Shown here in pieces: positions 15,247 to 20,748 of a stretch of DNA of 20,748 nt. Source of the stretch: Oleiagrimonas sp036379395 (GTDB taxonomy: Bacteria; Pseudomonadota; Gammaproteobacteria; Xanthomonadales; Rhodanobacteraceae); the NCBI GenBank assembly GCA_036379395.1, contig DASVGR010000081.1:1-20748 (forward strand), read 5' to 3'. Both the position numbers and the translations under genes were made by a program. The number at the start of each line of letters is the position of its first letter. The first letter of the stretch is position 1. The notes beneath the pieces were generated by a model. It was given only the letters and a program-made list of their open reading frames with translations, had not been told where the DNA came from and did not search any database.

Positions 15247-15631
15247 GTGCAAGCTCCTTCCGGATTCGGCAAACAGGCTTGCAGTGTACCCGCCCCGAGG
15301 CGGCGGGAGACCGGGCCGTCGATATCGTGGATGAGACTTCGCCCCGCTCCAACAGGCACAATCAGGCGGCACAAATCCGGGGCTTCCGCATCCGCACCAT
15401 GCATCGCAATGGCGGCTGATGCGGACGACACGCATAAAAAACGCCCCGCAGAGCTGGCGCCACGAGATCGATTCGGAGGGGAGAAAGTCGATGCCGTGTT
15501 TTGCGCGCCGTCTACGGGGCGGTGGTTCGCCGCCCAGGGGGAGGGGTTGGCGACGAACAGAGTTAAAGATACGCGCCGTTTGCCATAGAATCCAATACGT
15601 TTTACATGTGCCACTTATTCGGTAAACGACT
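15247..15631. other. Divergent intergenic region between DyP and LysR genes
   Basis: This stretch of about 385 bp has no supported gene. It holds the DyP ribosome binding site next to 15247, a short GC hairpin (CCGCC-CCGA-GGCGG, 15290-15303) and an A6 run followed by CGCCCCG near 15438. There is also an inverted GGGCGG/CCGCCC pair near 15518-15537. The LysR promoter candidate lies at the right end. Short frames run through it, but none has both a ribosome binding site and a plausible protein. Confidence 0.4.
15563..15591 (+). promoter_or_regulatory. Candidate sigma-70 promoter of the LysR gene
   Basis: TTAAAG (15563-15568) and TAGAAT (15586-15591, five of six consensus bases) are 17 bp apart. 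Transcription would start near 15598, leaving a leader of about 34 nt before ATG 15632. The -35 match is weak (three of six). Confidence 0.35.
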
Positions 15632-16555
15632 ATGTTCGACTTGCGCCAGCTCCGCTATTTCGTGGCCGTGGCAGAAACGCTCAGCTTCACCAGGGCAGCC
15701 GAGCGCCTGCACTTGTCGCAGCCACCTTTATCCCAGCAAATCAAGGCATTGGAAGACGATCTTGGCGTACAGTTGTTCGACCGCAACCGTCGTCACGTCA
15801 AACTGACCGAGCCGGGCCGGCTGTTTCTGGACGAGGCCCACAAGATCCTGGCCCAGACTGAAACGGCGCGGCGCACGGTTGCCGAGGCCGGCTGCGGGCA
15901 ACGCGGCCGATTGCGGCTGGCCTACCCCGCATCCTTGTCCTTTCACGGTGCCCTGCCTCGCACCCTGTTGCGCTTCCGTGCCAGCAGTCCGCACGTGCAG
16001 GTGCAATTGAACGAGATGTACACCGAAACGCAATACAGCGCGCTGATGGCCGGGCAGATCGATGTCGGCCTGGTGCGTGCCCTGCCCAAGGAACGCAGCG
16101 TCGCGCTGGAAACCGAGGTGACCGTCATCGACCACGAGCCGTTGTGGCTGGCCCTGCCTTGTTCGCATCCGCTGGCACAACACCCAAGCCTGCATCTGGC
16201 CGAGGTGGCCAACGAGGCCTTCGTCATCCAGCCGCGCGCGTACAGCACGACGTTGTACGACACGCTGGTACAGCTGGCCGCGCGCGCCAAGTTTCATCCG
16301 ATCATTCGTCAGGAAGCGCAACAATTGACGGGATTGCTGGCCCTGGTGGCTGCCGGCATCGGCATGGCATTGGTGCCCGCTTCACTGCGTGTCGTGCACT
16401 TGCCGGAGGTGTGCATGATTGCGCTGGCGGACGCCGATGCCGAATTGCTGCTGGCGGTAGCGCGTCGTCGCGGCGATCCGCCGCCCGTGCTGGCCCGTTT
16501 TCTTGAAGCCGTCACGCCGGATGCATCGGTTGCCGCCGATGCTGCATCACGCTGA
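15632..16555 (+). CDS. LysR-family transcriptional regulator, divergent from DyP
   Basis: This 307-residue LTTR has an N-terminal winged helix-turn-helix at residues 3-62 (LRQLRYFVAVAETLSFTRAA, then LSQPPLSQQIKALEDDLGVQLF). A periplasmic-binding-protein-like effector domain spans about 92-295, with the typical QIDVGLVR and GIGMALVPAS segments. The N-terminus resembles BenM/CatM/CynR-type regulators, which sense aromatic or small-acid ligands. LTTRs usually control a divergent neighbour, so DyP peroxidase is the natural candidate target; this is inferred. There is no clear Shine-Dalgarno, but the family opening MFDLRQLRYF fixes the start. Its last 44 bp overlap the end of the convergent LysR gene. 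Confidence 0.92.
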   Translation: MFDLRQLRYFVAVAETLSFTRAAERLHLSQPPLSQQIKALEDDLGVQLFDRNRRHVKLTEPGRLFLDEAHKILAQTETARRTVAEAGCGQRGRLRLAYPASLSFHGALPRTLLRFRASSPHVQVQLNEMYTETQYSALMAGQIDVGLVRALPKERSVALETEVTVIDHEPLWLALPCSHPLAQHPSLHLAEVANEAFVIQPRAYSTTLYDTLVQLAARAKFHPIIRQEAQQLTGLLALVAAGIGMALVPASLRVVHLPEVCMIALADADAELLLAVARRRGDPPPVLARFLEAVTPDASVAADAASR

Positions 16556-17480
16556 CACGTTGCGTCGATTGCGGCAGACGCTCGGCCAGAAAATCCACCA
16601 GCGCGCGGACGCCAGGCAACAATCCGCGTCGGCTTGGGTACACGAAATGCATGCTGCCCATCGGCCCGCTCCACTGCGGCAGCACGCGCACCAGGCGGCC
16701 GGCCGCGACGCATTCAAGGCATTGGGTCTCTGGCAAAAACGCCAGCCCGACGCCCTGGATGGCGGCTTCCAGCAATACGCCGAATGCGCCGGAAACGAGA
16801 TGCGGCGCAATGCCCACGCGTTCGGATTGCCCCGTCTCATCAACCAGCGTCCAGTGATTGTCATTGTCGTGTTCATACATCGACAGGGCCGGCAACGAAC
16901 TGATGTCCTGCAATGTTTTCGGCATGCCGTGCGTTTTGATGAACTTGGGGCTGGCCACCAGCACCATCATCGACTGGCCGAATTCACGCACGATCAGCGT
17001 CGCGTCGGAATCGAACTTGAAGCGCACGCGGATGGCCACGTCGTAACCTTCACCGATGAGGTCCACGCGGCGGTTGGTGGCCAGCAAATGCACATTGACC
17101 TTGGGGTGACGCGCCATGAATTCCGGCAGGATCGGCGCCAGCATCGTGCGCGCCAGCGACACCGGGCAGCTGATGCGCACCGTGCCGTGCGGCTCGCTGC
17201 GCAACGAGTCGATGGCGTCCTGCGCCGCCCGCGCTTCTTCCAGCATGGCGCGACAATGGGCATAGAAACGCTCGCCGGTTTCGGTCACCACGAACTTGCG
17301 CGTGGTGCGCTGCAAAAGCCGCACGCCGAGGCGGTCTTCCAGTTGCGCAATGCGCTTGCTCAAGCGGGATTTGGGCACTCCCAGCGCCCTGCCCGCCGCG
17401 GAAAATCCACCGCTCTCGACCACGGCGGCAAAAAAGTACAAGTCGTTGAGATCTTCGAATGCGCCAGTCATGGGCTGCAT
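16512..17480 (-). CDS. LysR-family transcriptional regulator
   Basis: This 322-residue LTTR starts at ATG 17480 (MQPMTGAFEDLNDLYFFAAV). The helix-turn-helix is at about 8-67, with FSAAGRALGVPKSRLSKRIAQLEDRLGVRLLQRT, a typical CrgA/AaeR/DsdC-group opening. The effector domain at 97-300 contains GYDVAIRV and GVGLAFLP. Regulators with the KSRLSKRI recognition helix often control adjacent oxidoreductases or quinone/aromatic stress genes, but no divergent target is adjacent. The upstream gene is the DUF262 nuclease on the same strand, 73 bp away. GGAAA lies about 6 bp before the start as a modest ribosome binding site. The C-terminal 14 codons are antisense to the 3' end of the other LysR gene. 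Confidence 0.92.
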   Translation of the reverse strand: MQPMTGAFEDLNDLYFFAAVVESGGFSAAGRALGVPKSRLSKRIAQLEDRLGVRLLQRTTRKFVVTETGERFYAHCRAMLEEARAAQDAIDSLRSEPHGTVRISCPVSLARTMLAPILPEFMARHPKVNVHLLATNRRVDLIGEGYDVAIRVRFKFDSDATLIVREFGQSMMVLVASPKFIKTHGMPKTLQDISSLPALSMYEHDNDNHWTLVDETGQSERVGIAPHLVSGAFGVLLEAAIQGVGLAFLPETQCLECVAAGRLVRVLPQWSGPMGSMHFVYPSRRGLLPGVRALVDFLAERLPQSTQRVSVMQHRRQPMHPA

Positions 17481-17508
17481 GAGCGTTTCCGGGCGTGAAC
17501 GATGGCCC

Positions 17509-17538
17509 ATTCTGACGCGATGTCGCCATCCGATCCAA
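17509..17538 (-). promoter_or_regulatory. Candidate promoter of the second LysR gene
   Basis: On the - strand TTGGAT (17533-17538) and CAGAAT (17509-17514) are separated by 18 bp; each matches four of six consensus bases. It lies in the 73-bp gap after the DUF262 stop codon and would give a leader of about 20 nt. Confidence 0.3.
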
Positions 17539-17553
17539 GGCCGGCATACTGGA

Positions 17554-19644
17554 TCACGATACCTTCTGGCCCCGTTGTCGACAGACATCCCGCAACGTCC
17601 TGCCCTGGGCATCTTTCCATTCAATCCAGCCGTTGGCCGTACGCCCCATGACAGCCACCGCTGCGGCACTGGGGCTTTTGAAAATCTGGTCTTGCTCGAA
17701 GCGGATGCGCCCTGCTTCCGTCTCGACCAAGGTGCCTTGTTCCAATCCCCGGACCCGGAATTCCTGGTACCAGTGCTCACGCCTCAGCGAATCAACCACA
17801 GCGGCACGGCCCGTCGATCCCTTGAGCACAATCATGCCCTTGCTGGAACAACGCGCCACACCATCGGCCTCCGAGCCTTTGCAATAAAACAGCTCGTCGA
17901 TGTCGACCATGACCGGCGTGACAGCTTGCAGGCTCGGTGCTTGTGCCATATCGGCACGATCTTCCAGCCCAAGGCGCGCCACGAAAGTTTGCAGACGCGT
18001 TTCCTGCAGGCGTTGCAACACGTCGGCCGTCCACACGTTTTCCGCCAAAACCTGCGTGGTCAACGTGAACGGGGTGACGCCGCCGCGGGTGAAGTAGGAT
18101 TTTTTCTTCCAGTCAAACTCGCGATTGCCGGCCGAGCTGTTCTTGCGGCGTGTCAGCAGTGCCAGGTTGCCCAGCCGGTTGACCCAGCCTTGGCGAATGG
18201 ATTCATCCGGAAACCATTGCATCCATTGGCTGTCGACCGCCGGATTTTGCGGCAATACGTGTTCGATGGTGACAATGTTGAAGTCGTAGCTGGCACCGCC
18301 ACCGGACAGCCACGCATCCAAGCGCAACAGGATCAGTGACAACGTGCGCGCCGAGTGGGTGGCGTACAGCGGCCCATTCAGGGCATCGTAAATCGCCTTC
18401 TTTTCGTGGATCGTCAACTGCAGCGGCGCGCCTTCTCCCCACAGATCGGCTTGCATCTCGACCGCATCGGTCAGTCGGGAACAGCGTTCAACGCGTTCAT
18501 TCACGCCCCAGCGGCAAATCAGCATGCCATAGACCAGCCGCTCCAGATCGCGGAAAAAGCGCGCAATCTGCTCCGGCTCGTCCCGATGGCGGGACAAGAA
18601 CACCAGCGCTGGAGGCATCCAGTCCGCAAACGGGATGCGGTTGAGCCATTTCAATGTTTCATTGACGGTTTCCGCACCTTGGACACTGGAATAATCGGCT
18701 CCGGCGATCTCGCGGTAGGCGTTGGCCAGCGGCGTCAGGATGGTGTCCATGAAAGCCTCGGGCGAGGCATAACGGACATGGTCGCGAAACTCTTTGAGCA
18801 AGGTCCCTTTGGGTTTGGATTTGCGGTAAATCATGCGGATGTTGCTGAACAGCGCGCCGAAATCGTCGCGCCCCAGATCTTCTTCCAGATCTTCCCAACG
18901 GCGGGTACAGGTCTCGCGCTTGTCGGCGCGGATTTTGCCGATGATTTCGGCTTTGAGGATGTCGGTGGCGCTCAGATCCAGGCCGCGGCTGTTGAGTACA
19001 TCGAAGATGCGGTAGGCCGAGTCGAGATCAGGCGTGGCGACCGTGACCAGATAGCAGCGCGTGGCAATGAATTGCGCCAACCGGATGCGAATGGTTTCGT
19101 CCAGGGCAAACAGGCGATCCATGAACAGCCGTGCGTTCTCGCGCAAGCTGTGCCGACTGTCGGGAAGCCGGCTGTCCATGGCCACCAGCCTGGTGATGCC
19201 GTCGTCCTGCTGCACGTAGTCACGAAAAAATTCGCGGTCGCGGTCGCGCAATGCCAAGCGATAGTGGTTGTCGGTATTGAGGATGATATCGCCCGGTTCG
19301 TAGATCAGCCTGGACAGGCCATCACGCGCCTTGCCGTGGCTGACATTGGCGCGGATGGCCGACAACAGCAACGTGAGCGTCGTCAGCCGCTGTTGGCCGT
19401 CCACCACTTCCGCGTGCGGCACGGACTCCTGCTTGATCAGCACAATGCTGCCGAGAAAGTAAGGCTGGGCGCCGGCCAGGTCGCTGCCATCGCGTGGTAT
19501 GGACGTCATCAGGTCGTCGAACAATTCGGCGGCTTGCTCAGTCCCCCAGGAATACGGGCGCTGATAACTTGGAATCGTGAAGACATAGTCGTCACTGAAG
19601 ATCTTTGCGATGGATTGCTCGCTGGCAATCAACGTCCGGCTCAT
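17554..19644 (-). CDS. DUF262-DUF1524-DUF4357 protein, GmrSD-type putative defence nuclease
   Basis: This is a 696-residue cytoplasmic protein. The N-terminal DUF262 (ParB/Srx-like NTPase, GmrS-like) has IPSYQRPYSW at 24-33, V-D-G-Q-Q-R at 81-86 and FDVLNSRGLDLSATDILK at about 214-231. A helical middle region leads to DUF1524 (HNH/GmrD-like) with I-E461-H462-V-L-P-Q, then GNLALL at 492-497 and KN501-502 with a following DWKKKSYF. The C-terminus at about 604-690 matches DUF4357 (IFKSPSAAAVAV...NGWIEWKDAQGRTLRDV). Fused GmrSD proteins are type IV restriction enzymes that use NTP hydrolysis to cleave modified phage DNA, so this is a likely antiphage gene. All visible catalytic motifs are intact. 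ATG 19644 is chosen because GGGGGA precedes it; a 31-residue longer frame from 19737 lacks support. No methylase or partner gene is adjacent. Confidence 0.85.
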   Translation of the reverse strand: MSRTLIASEQSIAKIFSDDYVFTIPSYQRPYSWGTEQAAELFDDLMTSIPRDGSDLAGAQPYFLGSIVLIKQESVPHAEVVDGQQRLTTLTLLLSAIRANVSHGKARDGLSRLIYEPGDIILNTDNHYRLALRDRDREFFRDYVQQDDGITRLVAMDSRLPDSRHSLRENARLFMDRLFALDETIRIRLAQFIATRCYLVTVATPDLDSAYRIFDVLNSRGLDLSATDILKAEIIGKIRADKRETCTRRWEDLEEDLGRDDFGALFSNIRMIYRKSKPKGTLLKEFRDHVRYASPEAFMDTILTPLANAYREIAGADYSSVQGAETVNETLKWLNRIPFADWMPPALVFLSRHRDEPEQIARFFRDLERLVYGMLICRWGVNERVERCSRLTDAVEMQADLWGEGAPLQLTIHEKKAIYDALNGPLYATHSARTLSLILLRLDAWLSGGGASYDFNIVTIEHVLPQNPAVDSQWMQWFPDESIRQGWVNRLGNLALLTRRKNSSAGNREFDWKKKSYFTRGGVTPFTLTTQVLAENVWTADVLQRLQETRLQTFVARLGLEDRADMAQAPSLQAVTPVMVDIDELFYCKGSEADGVARCSSKGMIVLKGSTGRAAVVDSLRREHWYQEFRVRGLEQGTLVETEAGRIRFEQDQIFKSPSAAAVAVMGRTANGWIEWKDAQGRTLRDVCRQRGQKVS

Positions 19645-19760
19645 GGATGGCTTCCCCCAGGATTGGCTGACCTGATCTTTTGAGATCATGGTACCGAGTA
19701 TGGGTTTTTCGAGGGTGGGATTGTTCGGCCCGTCCATGGGCCTCGCCCCTCACTGACGTT

Positions 19761-19801
19761 CGGGGCCGCCTGCGGCGTCCAAATTCGCTCCCGGCGAATT
19801 T
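19761..19801. repeat. Palindrome cluster downstream of tRNA-Ser
   Basis: Two perfect inverted repeats lie close together: GCCGC-CT-GCGGC at about 19765-19776, and AAATTCGC-TCCCG-GCGAATTT at 19781-19801. The second is a 21-bp palindrome. They fall between the nuclease start and the tRNA terminator. They look like a dispersed intergenic palindrome of the sort found near tRNAs in related genomes, but I cannot confirm copy number. Confidence 0.5.
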
Positions 19802-19840
19802 GTCGAACCCGAGCTGGCTCGTCCACGCATCCACATCATC

Positions 19841-19879
19841 AGATACGCAAAACGCCCCTTCGGGGCGTCATGCGTATCT
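19841..19879 (-). terminator. Intrinsic terminator of tRNA-Ser, extended hairpin
   Basis: The inner stem ACGCCCC-TTC-GGGGCGT (19852-19868) is followed on the - strand by TTTT, a standard rho-independent terminator. An outer 9-bp perfect stem, AGATACGCA/TGCGTATCT (19841-19849 with 19871-19879), encloses it across a 2x2 internal loop. The outer stem begins at the very last base of the tRNA CCA end. Confidence 0.75.
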
Positions 19880-19968
19880 GGCGGTGAGGGTGGGATTCGA
19901 ACCCACGGTGGGCGTTAACCCACGGCAGTTTTCAAGACTGCTGCCTTAAACCACTCGGCCACCTCACC
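19879..19968 (-). tRNA. tRNA-Ser(UGA)
   Basis: This is a 90-nt class II tRNA with an encoded CCA end. The acceptor stem pairs GGTGAGG with CCTCACC. The D-arm begins TGGCCGAGTGGTTTAAGGC. The anticodon stem-loop is GCAGT-CTTGAAA-ACTGC with anticodon TGA, which reads UCA and related Ser codons. The long variable arm GTGGG-TTAAC-GCCCAC is typical of tRNA-Ser, and the T-arm contains GTGGG-TTCGAAT-CCCAC. All stems pair well, so it should be functional. It is followed directly by a terminator. Just upstream are two full and one partial copies of a unit that repeats its 5' half. Confidence 0.97.
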
Positions 19969-19970
19969 TT

Positions 19971-20132
19971 CAACTTTCCTACTGCGCAGACGTGCTGCGC
20001 ACGTCCCACGGCAGTTTTACTCGGGACGTCCCGTCCCTCGCCCTTCGGGCCATCGGCTGCGCCGATGTTCGCTTCGGCTTCCTGCCTGCGCGGGCAAGAC
20101 TGCTGCCTTAAACCACTCGGCCACCTCACCTT
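19971..20132 (-). repeat. Interrupted tRNA-Ser repeat, unit A (162 bp)
   Basis: Read on the - strand the unit is: 36 nt identical to the tRNA-Ser 5' half up to the first two anticodon bases (20095-20130), a 76-nt hairpin-rich insert (20019-20094), 14 nt that resume the tRNA exactly at the third anticodon base (AAAACTGCCGTGGG, 20005-20018), and a linker of about 36 nt with hairpin ACGTGC-GCA-GCACGT. The variable arm end, T-arm and 3' acceptor strand are absent, so it cannot fold as a complete tRNA. Confidence 0.9.
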
Positions 20133-20294
20133 CAACTTTCCGGCTGTGCAGACGTGCTGCGCACGTCCCACGGCAGTTTTACTCGGGGCTCCTGCCCCTC
20201 GCCCTTCGGGCCATCGGCTGCGCCGATGTTCGCTCCGGCGTCCTGCCTGCGCGAGCAAGACTGCTGCCTTAAACCACTCGGCCACCTCACCTTG
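20133..20294 (-). repeat. Interrupted tRNA-Ser repeat, unit B (162 bp)
   Basis: This is a second full unit with the same segment order as unit A. The tRNA-derived parts are identical to the functional gene. The insert differs at several positions, including a compensatory change in one hairpin (GGGGC/GCCCC instead of GGGAC/GTCCC), with a loop one base shorter. One extra base lies just 5' of the tRNA-like start on the - strand, which keeps the unit at 162 bp. Confidence 0.9.
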
Positions 20295-20383
20295 CAACTT
20301 TCCGGCTGTGCAGACGTGCTGCGCACGTCCCACGGCAGTTTTACTCGGGACATCCCGTCCCTCGCCCTTCGGGCCATCGGCTG
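20295..20383 (-). repeat. Interrupted tRNA-Ser repeat, unit C (partial, 89 bp)
   Basis: This truncated unit keeps the linker, the 14-nt tRNA continuation and most of the insert. It diverges within the ATCGGC hairpin at about 20383, so its tRNA 5' half is missing. It lies at the promoter-proximal end of the array. Its insert hairpin is the GGGAC/GTCCC form with a different loop base from unit A. Confidence 0.85.
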
Positions 20384-20405
20384 GGCGGAAAACCGGCGGA
20401 TGGCG

Positions 20406-20411
20406 ATTGTA
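20406..20411 (-). promoter_or_regulatory. Candidate -10 element for the tRNA-Ser transcript
   Basis: TACAAT on the - strand (five of six consensus bases), preceded by C, is followed by a GC-rich discriminator as in stable-RNA promoters. No good -35 is seen at 16-18 bp. If used, transcription would start near 20399, and the primary transcript would contain the whole repeat array ahead of the tRNA. Confidence 0.4.
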
Positions 20412-20417
20412 GCTTGT

Positions 20418-20748
20418 CTATGGCTTGTGGTCTTGCTTGTCTTTCACGCGCAACGCGATCCACAGCAACAGCCCGGCAAACGCGAACGGTGCCAGCATGC
20501 CCGAGGTCATGTAGACCAGGTGCCAATCGTGCTTCCACCAGGCCATCAGAAACAGCGGCAGCAGCAGTTCGACCAGCAGCAACAGCAGTTGCCAACGCCA
20601 ACGCCAGCTGAGGCAGAACACGGCCGAAGCGAGGATCAGCGCTCCGATGACCCCGCCGATGACCAAGCCGACGGAACCGGTTCCCCGCGCCAGCAGATAC
20701 CCGCAACCGCCGGCCAGCACCACGGCAGCCAGGCGCAGGCCGCGGCGG
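20418..20748 (-). CDS. Membrane protein of unknown function, 5' end outside window
   Basis: The frame is open to the window edge, so the true start is not visible; about 110 residues remain, ending KDKQDHKP. There are about four hydrophobic helices, around LAAVVLAGGCGYLLA, GLVIGGVIGALILASAVFCL, LLLLLVELLLPLFLMAWW and MLAPFAFAGLLLWIAL. Between helices lie a WRWRWQ basic-aromatic turn and the loop KHDWHLVYM. No family is recognised. A GTG at 20723 is in frame but need not be the start. Its stop lies seven bases upstream of the candidate tRNA -10 element. Confidence 0.6.
   Translation of the reverse strand, partial: RRGLRLAAVVLAGGCGYLLARGTGSVGLVIGGVIGALILASAVFCLSWRWRWQLLLLLVELLLPLFLMAWWKHDWHLVYMTSGMLAPFAFAGLLLWIALRVKDKQDHKP

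Noticed and set aside
18355..19683. 442-codon open frame on the + strand
   Set aside because: It is antisense to the DUF262/DUF1524 gene, which has intact motifs. Long antisense frames are expected at this GC content.
17554..19968. Integrated island with att direct repeats at the tRNA 3' end
   Set aside because: I could not find a second copy of the tRNA 3' segment (GGGTTCGAATCCCACC) or an integrase gene in the window. Kept only as a possibility.
20019..20094. Group I intron in the tRNA anticodon loop
   Set aside because: The anticodon-loop position fits, but 76 nt is far too short for a self-splicing group I intron. The downstream part of the tRNA is incomplete, so splicing would not give a tRNA.
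19932..20377. Arg-rich open frames through the tRNA array on both strands
   Set aside because: They translate tRNA-Ser sequence and hairpins (for example GEVAEWFKAAVL), a well-known source of false hypothetical proteins. No ribosome binding sites are seen.
19971..20383. CRISPR array
   Set aside because: Units are 162 bp and nearly identical along their whole length, with no unique spacers. The repeats derive from a tRNA.

Overview
This is a GC-rich chromosomal window, densely packed with genes. The gene set (RND efflux operon, lipoprotein-type TolC factor, DyP peroxidase, paired LysR regulators, a GTGGGAGC-type REP palindrome) fits a gammaproteobacterium, most likely Xanthomonadales/Rhodanobacteraceae-like. 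That placement is inferred from family resemblance; no 16S or core marker gene is present.

Layout. (1) 1-2848, + strand: the 3' end of an outer-membrane porin, then an ArnT-like GT39 membrane glycosyltransferase. (2) 2884-9523, + strand: a tight five-gene operon of TolC-type outer-membrane lipoprotein, periplasmic adaptor, RND permease, a two-fold repeated COG4280-like membrane protein and a 68-residue membrane protein. It ends at a REP-type double palindrome. (3) 9635-14137: an envelope-sensing cluster of PepSY protein (-), GT9 heptosyltransferase-like enzyme (+), PAP2 phosphatase (+), and a histidine kinase/response regulator pair (-). (4) 14305-17480: DyP peroxidase (-), a divergent LysR regulator (+) and a second LysR regulator (-) whose 3' end overlaps the first. 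(5) 17554-19644: a single-protein DUF262/DUF1524/DUF4357 nuclease of the GmrSD type (-). (6) 19761-20411: tRNA-Ser(UGA) (-), with a palindrome cluster downstream and a tandem array of interrupted tRNA-Ser 5' halves upstream. (7) 20418-end: a partial membrane protein (-).

How the parts may work together. Two intergenic sites, just upstream of the RND operon and in the PepSY/GT9 divergent region, share TAAG repeats exactly 11 bp apart within a similar 23-bp context. That spacing suits an OmpR-family regulator, and such a regulator is encoded in the same window. The kinase/regulator pair could therefore control efflux together with envelope modification.

The most unusual structure is the array at 19971-20383. 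It has 162-bp units in which the first 36 nt of the adjacent tRNA-Ser are followed by a 76-nt hairpin-rich insert placed inside the anticodon, then 14 nt of tRNA continuation, then a hairpin linker. One insert hairpin shows a compensatory base-pair change between copies.
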